Notes: a model not told the origin generated them from the letters alone. Positions 40,283 through 54,166 are shown, numbered from the stretch's first letter. The stretch: DNA of 64,000 nucleotides from Janibacter sp. DB-40 (GCF_029510815.1 NZ_CP120360.1:930001-994000), one strand, 5' to 3'. Numbers and translations: made by a program.

Positions 40283-40579
40283 ATGGTAGACCTCTCCCGT
40301 GACGACGTGGCCCACCTGGCGTCGCTGGCCCGCATCGACCTCACCGACGCCGAGCTCGACACGATGGTCGGTGAGCTCGGGCAGATCATCTCCTCCGTGG
40401 AGGCGGTGCAGCAGGCGCCGATCGACGCCGTCGAGCCGATGAGCCACCCCATGCCGATCACCAACGTCACCCGTCCGGACGAGGTCCGTCCGTCGCTGAC
40501 CCCCGAGGAAGCCCTCGCCGGCGCGCCGGACTCGGAGCTGTCGCGCTTCGCCGTGCCGCGCATCCTCACCGAAGACTGA
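40283..40579 (+). CDS. gatC: Asp-tRNA(Asn)/Glu-tRNA(Gln) amidotransferase subunit C
   Basis: 98 residues. It stabilises GatA and bridges it to GatB. Sequence [22 protein letters not shown], the middle [27 protein letters not shown] and the terminal [10 protein letters not shown] are all family hallmarks. First gene of gatCAB; 31 bp before gatA. Confidence 0.96.
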   Translation: MVDLSRDDVAHLASLARIDLTDAELDTMVGELGQIISSVEAVQQAPIDAVEPMSHPMPITNVTRPDEVRPSLTPEEALAGAPDSELSRFAVPRILTED

Positions 40580-40610
40580 CGACTGCCGACCTCCCCCCGA
40601 AGGACCCCAC

Positions 40611-42125
40611 GTGAGTGACCCCACCCGCATGACCGCTGCCGCGCTCGCCGACGCGCTGGCTTCCGGTGACCTCTCCTCGGAGCAGGTCACCCGCGCCCAC
40701 CTCGACCGGATCGAGGGTGTGGACGAGACCATCGGCGCCTACCTGCACGTCTCGGGCGACTCCGCCCTGGCCGAGGCCCGTGCCGTCGACGAGCGCCGGG
40801 CGAAGGGGGAGGACCTCCACCGCCTCGCCGGCGTCCCGATCGCCGTCAAGGACGTGATGACCACGACCGGCATCCCCACGACCGCCGGGTCGAGGATGCT
40901 CGAGGGCTGGGTCCCGCCCTACGACGCCACGGTCGTCGGCAAGCTCAAGGCGGCCGGCCTGCCGATCCTCGGCAAGACCAACATGGACGAGTTCGCGATG
41001 GGCTCCTCGACGGAGCGGTCCGCCTTCGGCCTGACCCGCAACCCGTGGGACCTCGACCGTATCCCGGGTGGGTCCGGCGGTGGCTCGAGCGCGGTCGTCG
41101 CGTCCTGGCAGGCCCCCTTCGCCACCGGCACCGACACCGGTGGCTCGATCCGCCAGCCGGCCGCCCTGACCGGCTCGGTCGGCGTCAAGCCGACCTACGG
41201 CGCGATGTCGCGCTACGGGCTGATCGCGATGGCCTCCTCCCTCGACCAAGCGGGCCCGTGCGCCCGCACCGTCCTCGACACCGCGCTGCTGCACGAGGTC
41301 ATGGCCGGGCACGACCCGCTCGACTCGACCTCGATCGACGCCCCCGTCCCCGACGTCGTCGGCGCCGCGCGGCGTGCGGACGTCGCGGGGATGAAGGTCG
41401 GCATCGTCAAGGAGCTGACCGGTGAGGGCTTCGCGCCCCAGGTGCAGGCCCGCTTCGACGAGGCCGTGCAGCACCTGGTCGACGCCGGCGCCGAGGTCGT
41501 CGAGGTCTCCTGCCCCAACTTCGTCTACGCGCTCGGGGCCTACTACCTGATCATGCCGAGCGAGGCGAGCAGCAACCTCGCCCGATTCGACGCCATGCGC
41601 TACGGGCTGCGCGTCGCCCCGGAGGGTGTCGACGCCCCCAGCGCCGAGCAGGTCATGGCGGCCAGCCGCGATGCCGGCTTCGGCGACGAGGTCAAGCGCC
41701 GGATCATCCTGGGCACCTACGCCCTCTCCTCCGGCTACTACGACGCCTACTACGGCAGCGCGCAGAAGGTGCGCCGGCTCATCGCCGACGACTTCGCCAC
41801 GGCCTTCGAGGTCGCGGACGTGCTCGTCAGCCCGACCGCGCCGACCACGGCCTTCCGCTTCGGTGAGAAGACCGACGACCCGATGGCCATGTACCGCGGG
41901 GACATCGCGACCATCCCGGCCAACCTCGCGGGCATCCCCGGCATGTCCCTGCCGAGCGGTCTCGCCGAGGACGGCCTGCCCGCGGGCTTCCAGGTCCTCG
42001 CCCCGGCGATGGCCGATGACCGCCTGTACACCGTCGGCGCAGCCCTCGAGCAGCGCCTCGTCTCCGCCTGGGGTGGCCACCTGCTCGAGCAGGCCCCCGA
42101 GCTGGCGACCACGAAGGGAGCCTGA
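40611..42125 (+). CDS. gatA: Glutamyl-tRNA(Gln) amidotransferase subunit A
   Basis: 504 residues of the amidase-signature family. It releases ammonia from glutamine for transamidation of mischarged tRNA. Catalytic Lys in IAVKDVMTT, the cis-Ser and Ser nucleophile in [12 protein letters not shown] and [17 protein letters not shown] are visible; [23 protein letters not shown] follows. The GTG start gives [16 protein letters not shown]. gatB starts two bases after the stop. Confidence 0.97.
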   Translation: MSDPTRMTAAALADALASGDLSSEQVTRAHLDRIEGVDETIGAYLHVSGDSALAEARAVDERRAKGEDLHRLAGVPIAVKDVMTTTGIPTTAGSRMLEGWVPPYDATVVGKLKAAGLPILGKTNMDEFAMGSSTERSAFGLTRNPWDLDRIPGGSGGGSSAVVASWQAPFATGTDTGGSIRQPAALTGSVGVKPTYGAMSRYGLIAMASSLDQAGPCARTVLDTALLHEVMAGHDPLDSTSIDAPVPDVVGAARRADVAGMKVGIVKELTGEGFAPQVQARFDEAVQHLVDAGAEVVEVSCPNFVYALGAYYLIMPSEASSNLARFDAMRYGLRVAPEGVDAPSAEQVMAASRDAGFGDEVKRRIILGTYALSSGYYDAYYGSAQKVRRLIADDFATAFEVADVLVSPTAPTTAFRFGEKTDDPMAMYRGDIATIPANLAGIPGMSLPSGLAEDGLPAGFQVLAPAMADDRLYTVGAALEQRLVSAWGGHLLEQAPELATTKGA

Positions 42126-42127
42126 CC

Positions 42128-43702
42128 ATGGCGACGACCACGACCGACGACGTCCTCGACTACGACGAGGCCCTGGCCGGCTTCGACCCGGTGATGGGCC
42201 TGGAGGTCCACGTCGAGCTCGGCACGAGGACCAAGATGTTCTGCGGCTGCGCCACCGGCTTCGGCGCGGAGCCGAACACCCAGGTGTGCCCGGTCTGCCT
42301 CGGCCTGCCCGGCGCCCTGCCGGTGGTCAACGAGACCGGTGTCGAGTCGGCGATCCGGATCGGCCTGGCCCTCAACTGCGAGATCGCGCGCTGGTGCCGC
42401 TTCGCCCGGAAGAACTACTTCTACCCGGACATGCCGAAGAACTTCCAGACCTCGCAGTACGACGAGCCGATCGCCTTCGACGGCTACCTCGACGTGGAGA
42501 TCCCGGCCCGGTCCGGGGAGGGCAGCGAGACCTTCAGGGTGGAGATCGAGCGGGCCCACATGGAGGAGGACACCGGCAAGAGCATGCACATCGGTGGCTC
42601 CACCGGCCGCATCCAGGGTGCGGAGTACTCGCTCCTGGACTTCAACCGCGCGGGCATCCCGCTCATCGAGATCGTCACCAAGCCGATCGTCGGTGCGGGT
42701 GACCGCGCCCCGGAGGTCGCCAAGGCCTACGTCTCGGCCCTGCGCGATCTGCTGCGCGCGCTCGACGTCTCCGACGTGAAGATGGAGCAGGGCTCCATGC
42801 GGTGCGACGTCAACCTCTCCCTGCGCGAGCGGGCGGGGGACGGCGCCGCGTCCGCCGAGCAGCTCCAGGTCCCGCTCGGCACCCGTTCGGAGACCAAGAA
42901 CGTCAACTCCCTGCGCTCCGTCGAGCGCGCCGTGCGCTACGAGGTCTGTCGCCACGCCGCCGTCCTCAGCAGCGGCGGCTCGATCCTGCAGGAGACGCGG
43001 CACTGGCACGAGGACACCGGCATCACCACGAGCGGGCGCGAGAAGTCCGACGCGGAGGACTACCGGTACTTCCCCGAGCCGGACCTCGTGCCGGTCGCCC
43101 CGCCCCGCGAGCGGGTCGAGCAGCTGCGCTCGACCCTGCCCGAGCCCCCTGCGCAGCGCCGCAAGCGGCTGCAGGAGGAGTGGGGCTACTCCGACCTGGA
43201 GATGCGCGATGTGCTCAACGCCGGCGCCAGCGAGCTGATCGAGGCCACCGTCGCCGCCGGCGCGAAGCCGCAGGCCGCCCGCAAGTGGTGGCTCGGTGAG
43301 CCCTCCCGGCGCGCCAACGAGGCGGGCACCGATCTCGTCGGCTACGCCGAGCAGGTCGGCCTGACCCCGGAGCACGTCGCCGAGCTCGAGTCGATGGTCG
43401 GTGCCGGTCGGCTCAACGACAAGATGGCCCGCCAGGTGCTCGAGGGCGTCCTCGACGGCGAAGGGGGGCCGACCCGGGTCGCCGACGCCCGCGGCCTCGA
43501 GCTCGTCCAGGACGACGGGGCCCTCGAGGGCGCGGTCGACACGGTCATCGCGAACAACCCCGACATCGCCGAGAAGATCCGCGGCGGCAAGGTCCAGGCG
43601 GCCGGTGCCCTCATCGGTCAGGTCATGAAGGAGATGAAGGGCCAGGCCGACGCCGGCAAGGCCCGCGAGCTCATCCTGGCCAGGCTCGGCGTCGAGGGCT
43701 GA
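42128..43702 (+). CDS. gatB: Aspartyl/glutamyl-tRNA amidotransferase subunit B
   Basis: 524 residues. It binds the mischarged tRNA and activates the carboxylate with [21 protein letters not shown] and [12 protein letters not shown] supply the zinc-site cysteines; the YQIT-like [39 protein letters not shown] and the C-terminal YqeY-like tail ([14 protein letters not shown]...[11 protein letters not shown]) are intact. The presence of gatCAB implies that Gln-tRNA (and possibly Asn-tRNA) is made by the indirect route. Confidence 0.97.
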   Translation: MATTTTDDVLDYDEALAGFDPVMGLEVHVELGTRTKMFCGCATGFGAEPNTQVCPVCLGLPGALPVVNETGVESAIRIGLALNCEIARWCRFARKNYFYPDMPKNFQTSQYDEPIAFDGYLDVEIPARSGEGSETFRVEIERAHMEEDTGKSMHIGGSTGRIQGAEYSLLDFNRAGIPLIEIVTKPIVGAGDRAPEVAKAYVSALRDLLRALDVSDVKMEQGSMRCDVNLSLRERAGDGAASAEQLQVPLGTRSETKNVNSLRSVERAVRYEVCRHAAVLSSGGSILQETRHWHEDTGITTSGREKSDAEDYRYFPEPDLVPVAPPRERVEQLRSTLPEPPAQRRKRLQEEWGYSDLEMRDVLNAGASELIEATVAAGAKPQAARKWWLGEPSRRANEAGTDLVGYAEQVGLTPEHVAELESMVGAGRLNDKMARQVLEGVLDGEGGPTRVADARGLELVQDDGALEGAVDTVIANNPDIAEKIRGGKVQAAGALIGQVMKEMKGQADAGKARELILARLGVEG

Positions 43703-43732
43703 CCGCGCGCACACCTCCACGGGTGAGAGCGT

Positions 43733-43738
43733 TACGGT
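43733..43738 (+). promoter_or_regulatory. -10 box of a probable leaderless promoter
   Basis: TACGGT six bases before the ATG at 43745; the same hexamer and spacing precede the helicase and ilvD genes. Confidence 0.55.
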
Positions 43739-43744
43739 CGGATC

Positions 43745-44659
43745 ATGCTGACCGTCTCCTTCCCTGACCAGACCTGGCTCGACGACGTGGGACCGATCGA
43801 GGGAGTGACCCCGGTCGTCTGGGACCCGACGCAGCCGCCCCCGGAGGAGGACGTCGAGGTCTTCGTCGCGCCGTACATGGCCCCCTCCGCGCAGATCGAG
43901 CCGGTGGGTGGCAAGCCGTCGGTGCGCTTCGTGCAGCTGCTCTCCGCCGGCCACGACGCCGCGCTGCCGGTGATCCCCGAGGGTGTCGCCCTGGCCAACG
44001 CGCAGGGCGTCCACGACGCGGCGACGGCCGAGCTCGCGCTGACCCTCGTGCTCGCCTCCCAGCGCGGTCTGGACGAGTTCGCCACCGCCCAGGCGAAGGG
44101 GGAGTGGCTGCCCCGTCACTTCCGGCCGGGGCTGGCCGACAAGCGCGTCCTCGTCCTGGGCTACGGCTCGGTGGGCTCGGCGATCGTGCGGCGACTCGCC
44201 CCCTTCGAGGTGTCCGTGACCGCGGTGGCCTCACGGGCCCGCGGCGGGGACGACCTCGTCGACCGGGTCCACGGCATCGACGAGCTGCCCGACCTGCTGC
44301 CCGGGCAGGACATCGTGATCTCGGTGCTCCCGGGGACCGACGCGACGACGGGCATCCTCGACGACGAGGTCCTCTCCCTGCTGGCCGACGACGCCCTCGT
44401 CGTCAACGTCGGGCGCGGCCCGGCGCTGGACACCGAGGCGGCGCTGCGGCACACGGGACGACTGCGCTTCGCGCTCGACGTGACCGATCCCGAGCCGCTG
44501 CCGTCCGACCACCCTCTGTGGAGCGAGCCCGGCGTGATCATCAGCCCGCACACCGGCGGGGTCACCGACGCCTTCCGGCCGAGGATGGTCGACCTGCTGC
44601 GTCGCCAGCTGCGGCTCCTCGCCGTGGGGGAGGAGCCGCTCAACGTCGTCGCCCGCTGA
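43745..44659 (+). CDS. D-isomer-specific 2-hydroxyacid dehydrogenase
   Basis: 304 residues. The NAD-binding domain has VLGYGSVGSAIVRRL (GxGxxG), the catalytic Arg in VNVGRGPALDTEAAL, the acidic residue in ALDVTDPEPLPSDHPLW, and catalytic His in ISPHTGGVT. Domain order (half catalytic domain, NAD domain, short C-terminal catalytic part) and length fit GhrA/phosphoglycerate-dehydrogenase-like reductases. No ACT domain, so it is not a full SerA, although serA1 lies near ilvC in mycobacteria. The natural 2-oxoacid is unknown. Confidence 0.9.
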   Translation: MLTVSFPDQTWLDDVGPIEGVTPVVWDPTQPPPEEDVEVFVAPYMAPSAQIEPVGGKPSVRFVQLLSAGHDAALPVIPEGVALANAQGVHDAATAELALTLVLASQRGLDEFATAQAKGEWLPRHFRPGLADKRVLVLGYGSVGSAIVRRLAPFEVSVTAVASRARGGDDLVDRVHGIDELPDLLPGQDIVISVLPGTDATTGILDDEVLSLLADDALVVNVGRGPALDTEAALRHTGRLRFALDVTDPEPLPSDHPLWSEPGVIISPHTGGVTDAFRPRMVDLLRRQLRLLAVGEEPLNVVAR

Positions 44660-44740
44660 CCCCGAGGTCGCCGGGACTCGAGATGGCCGCGGTTGGCGCG
44701 TGGGGTGGCAATCCATCGTGAGGCGCGCCACACTCAGATC

Positions 44741-45277
44741 ATGACGACGTCAGCAGAGGACCGCACCCTCGTCCTGCTGCGGCACGCCTCGGCCGAGTCC
44801 GCGAGTGCCGGTCAGGACGATCGTGAGCGCAGCCTGAGCGAGGCCGGGCGGACGGAGGCGCAGGCCGTCGGCCACTGGCTCGTCGAGAGGGGCATCGGCT
44901 GCGACGAGGTCATGTGCTCACCGGCCCAGCGCACGCGCGAGACGATGGCCGAGCTCGCGGAGGCGGGGTGCCCCGAGGCGGAGGTCCGGATCGAGCACCG
45001 GCTCTACAACGCCGGTGCCGAGGACGTCCTCGCCGTCGTGCACGAGGCATCGGAGGACGCGAGCGTGCTCCTCGTCATCGGGCACGCGCCGGGGCTGCCG
45101 GCGGCGACGAGCCTCCTGGCCGACGGGGAGGGGTCCGGCCCGGCCCACGACCTGCTCGCCGAGGGCTTCCCGCCCGGTGCCGCCGCGGTGCTGCGCTTCT
45201 CCGGGCACTGGTCCGATCTGGCCTTCGACACGGCCACGCTCGACCGCTTCCACGTGCCGGTCCTCACCTCGACCTAG
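44741..45277 (+). CDS. SixA-type phosphohistidine phosphatase
   Basis: 178 residues from the ATG at 44741. Histidine-phosphatase family: nucleophile His in VLLRHASAES (RHA in place of RHG, as in SixA), CSPAQRTRETM and the second His in LVIGHAPGLPA. The short form without an extra cap is the SixA class. These enzymes remove phosphate from phosphohistidine proteins; the target here is not evident. An in-frame upstream start at 44693 would add 16 unsupported residues. Confidence 0.88.
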   Translation: MTTSAEDRTLVLLRHASAESASAGQDDRERSLSEAGRTEAQAVGHWLVERGIGCDEVMCSPAQRTRETMAELAEAGCPEAEVRIEHRLYNAGAEDVLAVVHEASEDASVLLVIGHAPGLPAATSLLADGEGSGPAHDLLAEGFPPGAAAVLRFSGHWSDLAFDTATLDRFHVPVLTST

Positions 45278-45340
45278 GGCTGCACCGCCCGCAGCTCGGG
45301 GCTACATGTAGACGCCGGCCACCCGCATCCTGTGACATCC

Positions 45341-46288
45341 CTACCGGCCGGGGGAGCCCCCTTCGTCCCCGACATCGAGGACGAGGTGGGTGAAGGTGGC
45401 GCTGACCACCATGCCCACCCCTTCGTACAACGGGAGCGCGCCCGTCCGGGAATCGGTCGAGAGCCCGGCACGGGGCAGGCCGCGACGGCGGCCCTCGAGG
45501 AAGGAGTCGGCGAGCAGGGCCCGGCCGAGCCCCTCACCGCGTCGGTCGGAGCGGACCGCGAGCTGGTTGACCCAGACCATCCCGTCCTCGCTCGCGGTGA
45601 CCATCGCGGCGCCCACGACCTCGCCGGCGCCGTCCCGGACCACCCGCCGCTGCCACGGCGCCGCGTCGTCACCCTCGACGAACTCCGCGTGCCAGTCCGC
45701 GTAGGGCACCGGCTCCCGCTCCGGCCAGACGCTGAAGGCGTCGTCGATGACCCGGTGGACCGCCGGCAGCTCGTCGTCGCGGGCGAGGTCGAGCGCGTGG
45801 CCCCCGGGCAGGGGCTGGGTCGGGACGGTGCGGTCGGGGAGCAGCTCGAGCACCCACGAGTCGTACGTCGCCCGCGCACCGGCGGCGACGAGGAAGGCCT
45901 GCGCCGGGCTGCCGACGGGGACCGTCTGCCCCATGGTGGCCAGGCCCCGGGCGGCGGAGGCCGCGCGCAGCCACGCCACGAGCGCGGTCCCGAGGCCGCG
46001 ACCGCGGTGGTCGGCGGCGACGACCGCCTCCACCGACCCGCGACCGGCGACGAAGGCGTGGGCGACGAGGCGACCGTCCGACCAGACCGAGACCGTGTCC
46101 CGCTCCAGGTCGACGCTCGGCCGGCGCCACTCGCCGATGACGTCGACGAGCTCGGTCATCGGCTCGGCCAGCACCTCCATCTCATCGCCGCGCGCGAGTG
46201 CGGTGACCGCCTCGGCGTCGGCCGTCTCCAGCGGACGGGCGGTGAGGTCGTCGGCCCCGGCCGGCAGGACGAAGGGGGTGTGCGTCAC
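45341..46288 (-). CDS. Tandem GNAT acetyltransferase
   Basis: 315 residues made of two GNAT domains. Acetyl-CoA motif A of domain 1 is VVAADHRGRGLGTALVAW, of domain 2 [21 protein letters not shown]; the latter is followed by STDSRTGALPLYEGVGM, a full GNAT end. Length and architecture are those of mycothiol synthase (MshD), but MshD-specific sequence was not recognised, so a general N-acetyltransferase is called. The GTG at 46288 has GGAGG eight bases upstream and is chosen over another GTG at 46315. Confidence 0.85.
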   Translation of the reverse strand: MTHTPFVLPAGADDLTARPLETADAEAVTALARGDEMEVLAEPMTELVDVIGEWRRPSVDLERDTVSVWSDGRLVAHAFVAGRGSVEAVVAADHRGRGLGTALVAWLRAASAARGLATMGQTVPVGSPAQAFLVAAGARATYDSWVLELLPDRTVPTQPLPGGHALDLARDDELPAVHRVIDDAFSVWPEREPVPYADWHAEFVEGDDAAPWQRRVVRDGAGEVVGAAMVTASEDGMVWVNQLAVRSDRRGEGLGRALLADSFLEGRRRGLPRAGLSTDSRTGALPLYEGVGMVVSATFTHLVLDVGDEGGSPGR

Positions 46289-46401
46289 CCGACCAGCCTC
46301 CCACCGGCCACCCACCGTGTCCCCTCATTTTCGGTCTCGCATCATGGACGGCCGTGTCTCAACCATTGACACGACCCCGGCGGCGGGGGAGAGTTTGCGA
46401 C

Positions 46402-46440
46402 GTGGCACTCCTCCTCGTACTTCCCCGGCGCGCTGCCTGA
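46402..46440 (+). CDS. ilvBNC leader peptide (probable attenuator peptide)
   Basis: A 12-codon frame starting GTG: MALLLVLPRRAA and stop. It has four leucines, one valine and three alanines, with GGGGGAGAG upstream as a ribosome site. It lies 120 bp before ilvB, in the position of branched-chain leader peptides. Slow translation at the Leu/Val codons when charged tRNA is scarce would be the sensor. Similar leaders are known before ilvBNC in Corynebacterium. Assigned by composition, ribosome site and position only. Confidence 0.72.
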   Translation: MALLLVLPRRAA

Positions 46441-46476
46441 GCGACGACGTCGTCGACTGCAGCGCGCGCCCTTCAT

Positions 46477-46504
46477 GCCCGGACCCCGGGCTGAGGGGCT
46501 TTTT
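46477..46504 (+). terminator. Probable ilvB attenuator terminator
   Basis: GC-rich inverted sequence GCCCGG/CCGGGC followed by GAGGGGC and five T residues (46500-46504), between the leader peptide and ilvB. An upstream perfect palindrome CGACGACGTCGTCG (46442-46455 region) and a repeated TTCATGCC element on both sides of the terminator could form alternative structures. Confidence 0.6.
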
Positions 46505-46563
46505 CATGCCGGGAGACCATGGGAGAAGACACGGATGGCACGCCCCGAACCAAAGGACGCACG

Positions 46564-48453
<1,890 letters not shown>

Positions 48454-48463
48454 CGTCACGACG

Positions 48464-50078
<1,615 letters not shown>

Positions 50079-50119
50079 TCGCCGACTCCCGCCGCGGTCA
50101 CCCCCGCGGTCGGGCCCCG

Positions 50120-50157
50120 AGGGGGCGCCCACCGGCACACCAGCCGGGGCGCCCCCT
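50120..50157. terminator. Hairpin terminator after ilvC
   Basis: AGGGGGCGCCC (50120-50130) and GGGCGCCCCCT (50147-50157) form a perfect 11-bp stem with a 16-base loop. The 3' arm runs into a CCCCCTTCG motif. Confidence 0.82.
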
Positions 50158-50200
50158 TCGTCGTGCCGACTGCGGACAGAGGCCGAAGGGGGCACCCGGC

Positions 50201-53200
50201 TCAGCCGGCGAGGTGCCCCCACCGCGGGGCGAGCGACTCCCACGGACCGGAGGCGGCGACCCGACCGGAGACGAGCACGACGACCCGGTCGGCCGCCTCG
50301 AGGGCGGCTCGCTTGGAGGTGGCGCCGATGACGGTCGCGCCCCGCTCGCGCAGGCCGTGCCACAACGCGATCTCGGTGGTCGCGTCGAGCGCGGAGGAGA
50401 TGTCGTCGGCGAGCAGCAGCTCGGCCTCGGTGGCCAGCGCCCGGGCGAGCGCGAGTCGCTGCACCTGGCCGCCGGACAGGCGCACGCCGCGGTGGCCGAC
50501 GAGTGACGTCGGCCCGCCGGCCGAGGAGACGTCCTCGGTGAGGCGGGCGAGCTCGACCGGCGCGTCGAAGGGACGCTCGTGCCCGAGCAGGACGTTGTCG
50601 GTGAAGGTCCCTGACAGCACCCTCGGCACCTGCGCGACGTGGGCGACCCGGCCGGGGCGCAGCTCGCGCTGCGGGTCCTCGATCTCGCGGCCGTTCCACC
50701 GCAGCGCGCCACGGTGGTCGACGAGCCCCGCCAGCGACGCGAGCAGGCTCGACTTGCCTGACCCGACCTGCCCGACGAGCAGGACGAGCTCCCCGGCCGA
50801 GACCGTCAGGTCGACGTCGCTCGCGCCGATGGTGCCGTCGTCGTGGACGACGGTCAGACCGCGCAGCTCCAGTCGCGTCAGCGGCTCGCGCGCGCCCGCC
50901 ACCGGCGCGGGTGCCGCGCCCGTGACGAGGTCGACGCCCTCGGGCAGGTCCATCAGGTCGGCGCCCCCGGCGAAGCGGGCCGTCTCGACCTGCCACGCGC
51001 GGGTGCCGGGTGCCTCGGTGACGATCATGCTCGCCACCCGCCCGAACCAGTCGAAGCCCGCGACCGCCCCGGAGACGAGGATCGCGGTCGCCAGGCCCCA
51101 GCCCCCGGCGACGTGGATGGCCCACGCGGCGACGACCCCGCACTGGACCATGACGAGGGGCACGGCGTCGAGGACGGCCTGGACCCGGTGCTCCTTGACG
51201 GCGGCCGCCACGCGCCCGTCGTCGACCCGGCGCAGGTGCCGGCGGACGAAGGGGTCGCTGCCGCCAGCTTGATCGTGCGCACCGACTCGAGCGCCGAGAC
51301 GACCGCACGACCGAATCGGGCCCGCGCGGTGGAGGCGGCGGCCGCCGACCGTCCGGCCACCGGCCGACCGAAGGTGGCGGCGAGTGCCGAGACCGACATG
51401 ACCGCCAGGAGCACGGCGCCGGCGACCCAGGTGCCGGCGAGCACCGCCGTGACGACCGCGATCGCCAGACCGTTGAGGAAGTCGACCCACCGGTCGGCGT
51501 AGCGGGCGTAGCGGTCGGCGTCCATCGAGCGCGCGACGACCTCGCCGGGAGGCGTGCGGGGGAGGCGCTCGCTGCGGGTCTGGCCGATGAGCACGGACAT
51601 GCGCGTGCGCAGCATGACCTCGATCCACCACCGGGGGTAGCGCGCGAAGGCCTCGGCGGTGATGAACGGGACGACGAGCAGGCAGAGCACGAGCAGCACG
51701 GTCAGGGCCGTGGGCGTACGTCCGTCCTGCAGTGCCTCGGCGGCCTTGCCCCAGACGAGCCCGGTGATGGCGCCCTGGGCGCCGAGGAGCGAGAGGGCGA
51801 GGAAGGCCAGCGCCCCGACGATGCCCCAGGCCGGCTTGACCGAGAGGGCGTGGACGATCCCGCGGGCGAGCGAGGGGCCGTCGCCGATCTCGGGGGCGAC
51901 CGGTGGGGTCGTCGTCCGGCGGCGGCCACCGACCGGGTCGAGGTCGGCGTGCTCCTCCGGCCCGTGGGGTGGGGGCGCCGCGTCGGTCTCGGTGCGGCTG
52001 TCGAGGAGCAGGTCCCGGAAGGGGCCGGGGGTGTCCGCGAGCTCGGTGCGGCGCCCCTGCTGGATCACCCGGCCGTGGTCGAGCACGACGAGGTGCGGCG
52101 CCCGCTCGATGGTGTTGAGGCGGTGGGCGATGAGGATGCCGGTGCGCCCGACGAGCAGCCGGTCGGAGGCGGAGACGACCCGCCGCTCGGTGACGGGGTC
52201 CATGCGCGCGGTGGCCTCGTCGAGGACGACGACGCGCACGTCGCGCACGAGCAGCCGCGCGAAGGCGACGAGCTGCTCCTCACCGGCGGACAGGGTCGTG
52301 CCGCCCGGCCCGAGCAGCGTGTCGAGACCACCGGGCAGGCCCTCGACCCAGTCGGACAGGCCGAGCTCGACGACCGCGGCCTCGACGTCGGCGCGGGGGG
52401 TGTCGTCGAAGAGCGCGATGTTGTCCGCGAGGGTCCCCGCGACGATCTCGGTGCGCTGGGTGACCACTCCGACGTCGGTGCGCAGCAGCTCCAGGTCGAT
52501 GTCGCGCACGTCGACGCCGCCGACGAAGACGCTGCCGCGCGGGGGCTCGATCGCCCGGGAGATGAAGGACGCGAGGGTGGACTTGCCCGACCCGGTGCGT
52601 CCGACGAGGGCGACCGTCTCACCGGCCGGGCAGGAGAAGGTGACGTCGCGCAGCGCGAAGCCGCCCTCCCCGTAGGAGAAGTCGAGGCCGCGTACCTCCA
52701 CGTCCAGCTGCGCGCCCGTGGGGACGGGGGCGCCCCCCTTCGGCTCCGGCTCGACGGCGAGCATCTGGCGCAACCGGATCACCGCGCCGAGCCCGGCCTG
52801 CAGGTCGGGCAGGTGGTGCGAGAGCTGGGTGACCAGACCGACGAACGTCGAGGTGACGATGAAGAGCGTGACCAGCTCGCCGACCGAGAGCGACCCGCCG
52901 ACCGTCAGCGCGATCCCCGCCACCCCGATGCCCGCGAGCAGCGTGTGCAGCAGCAGGCCGGCCCGACGGGCCAGCCGGGCCTCCACGGCGACGACGTCGC
53001 GGAAGCGTGCGTGCACCGCTGCGGTGAGGCTGGCCAGACGCTGGACCATGTGCGCCTGGCCCAGGCTGGTGCGCAGGTCGTCGCGCCCGGCGATGCCCTC
53101 CTCGAGCGCGCTGGCGTGGTCGGTCCAGGCCATCTCCTCGATGACCTTCAGGCGGGAGATCTCGCCCAGCAGCGGCCGGATCGCGCCGCCGGTGACTGCG

Positions 53201-53730
53201 GCGAGCACGGGGAAGAGGAACCACGCCGGCCACCAGGTGATGCCGGCGACGATCCACATCGGCACGACCGAGAACGCCGTGCGCGCGAACATCCAGATCT
53301 GCCACCGCATGAGGTTGCCGACCTCGTGGGTGTCGTCGTCGACCCGGTCGAGGATCTCGCCGGCGGCCTGCTCCGAGAGCGTGGCGACCGGCTGGGCGAG
53401 GGCCGCGTCGAGGAGGTCGTCGCGCAGCACCCCCTCGGCCCGGTCGGACAGACCGACCCAGACGACCTTGCCTGCGTTGTCGACCAGGGCACCACCGACG
53501 ACGAGGAGCGCGAGCAGCTGGACGAGTCCGGTGGTGGGGTCCTCCGCGAGGCGACCGATGACGACCGTGCCGAGGGTGAGCGAGACGGCGGCGATCGCCG
53601 AGCAGACCAGCGCTGCGGCGGCCGCGGGTGAGCGCATGCGACGCCAGTCGACGGTGCGCTCGGGCGGCGTCGGGGTGGAGGCGGAAGGGGGAGTGGCGGC
53701 TGTGGCGGTCCGCTCGAGGGTCTGGGTCAT
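50201..53730 (-). pseudogene. Tandem (full-length) ABC exporter TMD1-NBD1-TMD2-NBD2, interrupted by a one-base frameshift
   Basis: Two fused half-exporters. Frame 1 (from ATG 53730) covers TMD1, NBD1 (GRTGSGKST, LSAGEEQLVAFAR, VVVLDEATARMD) and most of TMD2 up to SVRTIKLAA; translation then leaves the family. The sequence resumes in the next frame at SDPFVRRHLRRVDDGRV and continues through the rest of TMD2 and NBD2 (GQVGSGKSS, LSGGQVQRLALARAL, LLLADDISSALD). The switch lies at about 51257-51267 in a GGCGGC stretch. Total length is 3,530 bases, one short of a multiple of three, so a single inserted base would restore 1,176 residues. NBD2 has Asp instead of the catalytic Glu after Walker B. It may be a recent pseudogene or a sequencing error. 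Substrate unknown. Confidence 0.85.
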
Positions 53731-53976
53731 GACGTGTCAAGGGTATGTCCGCCCACCGACACGGCGCCTCCCCATTTCGGGCCCGAGGACTTCGGGCACG
53801 ACGGCGGGAGCCCCGCCCCCGTCCGAGGGGTGGACGGGGCATTCCGGCCAGTGGGCGCACCGGCGTACCGTCGAGGCAACGGCGGCCCACCCGGCCGCCT
53901 CCCACCGCAGCGGCACCCCCACCCACGTCGTGCCCGGCAGCAGCATCACCGCACGCACGTCACCCGAGGAGCCACC

Positions 53977-54051
53977 ATGAGCGAAGAGACCATCGAGGTC
54001 CGCCGCGCCCTGCAGGAGAGCCTGGACCGGCGCGAGCAGGGCGGTCACTGA
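53977..54051 (+). CDS. Putative 24-residue small protein
   Basis: MSEETIEVRRALQESLDRREQGGH: strongly charged and predicted helical. GAGGAG stands seven bases before the ATG, and a hairpin terminator begins 35 bp after the stop, giving a compact unit of its own between the ABC exporter and ilvD. No family is recognised. The rest of the 440-bp gap (53731-54172) shows no other convincing gene; the exporter's -10 box TACCCT (minus strand) lies at its left end. Confidence 0.45.
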   Translation: MSEETIEVRRALQESLDRREQGGH

Positions 54052-54085
54052 CATCAGCTGACACAGCCAGTTTCCGCATGACGGA

Positions 54086-54123
54086 CCAGACCGCCCCCGC
54101 CGCACCGGCCGGGGGCGGTCTGG
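54086..54123 (+). terminator. Hairpin terminator before ilvD
   Basis: CCAGACCGCCCCC (54086-54098) and GGGGGCGGTCTGG (54111-54123), perfect 13-bp stem, 12-base loop. Confidence 0.8.
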
Positions 54124-54160
54124 CGTGTGAGACGCCGTATCACCGACCGGACGGGCGAAC

Positions 54161-54166
54161 TACGGT
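54161..54166 (+). promoter_or_regulatory. -10 box of a probable leaderless ilvD promoter
   Basis: TACGGT six bases before the ATG at 54173, just downstream of a terminator, so ilvD is transcribed separately from ilvBNC. Confidence 0.6.

Noticed and set aside
45341..46288. Mycothiol synthase MshD
   Set aside because: Tandem GNAT architecture and length fit, but no MshD-specific sequence was recognised.
46320..46563. T-box riboswitch before ilvB
   Set aside because: No T-box consensus (GGTGG-type anti-terminator core) was found; a leader peptide explains the region better.
50201..53730. Programmed ribosomal frameshift in the ABC exporter
   Set aside because: The switch site is a GGCGGC stretch without a recognisable slippery heptamer and downstream structure; a point deletion or sequence error is more likely.
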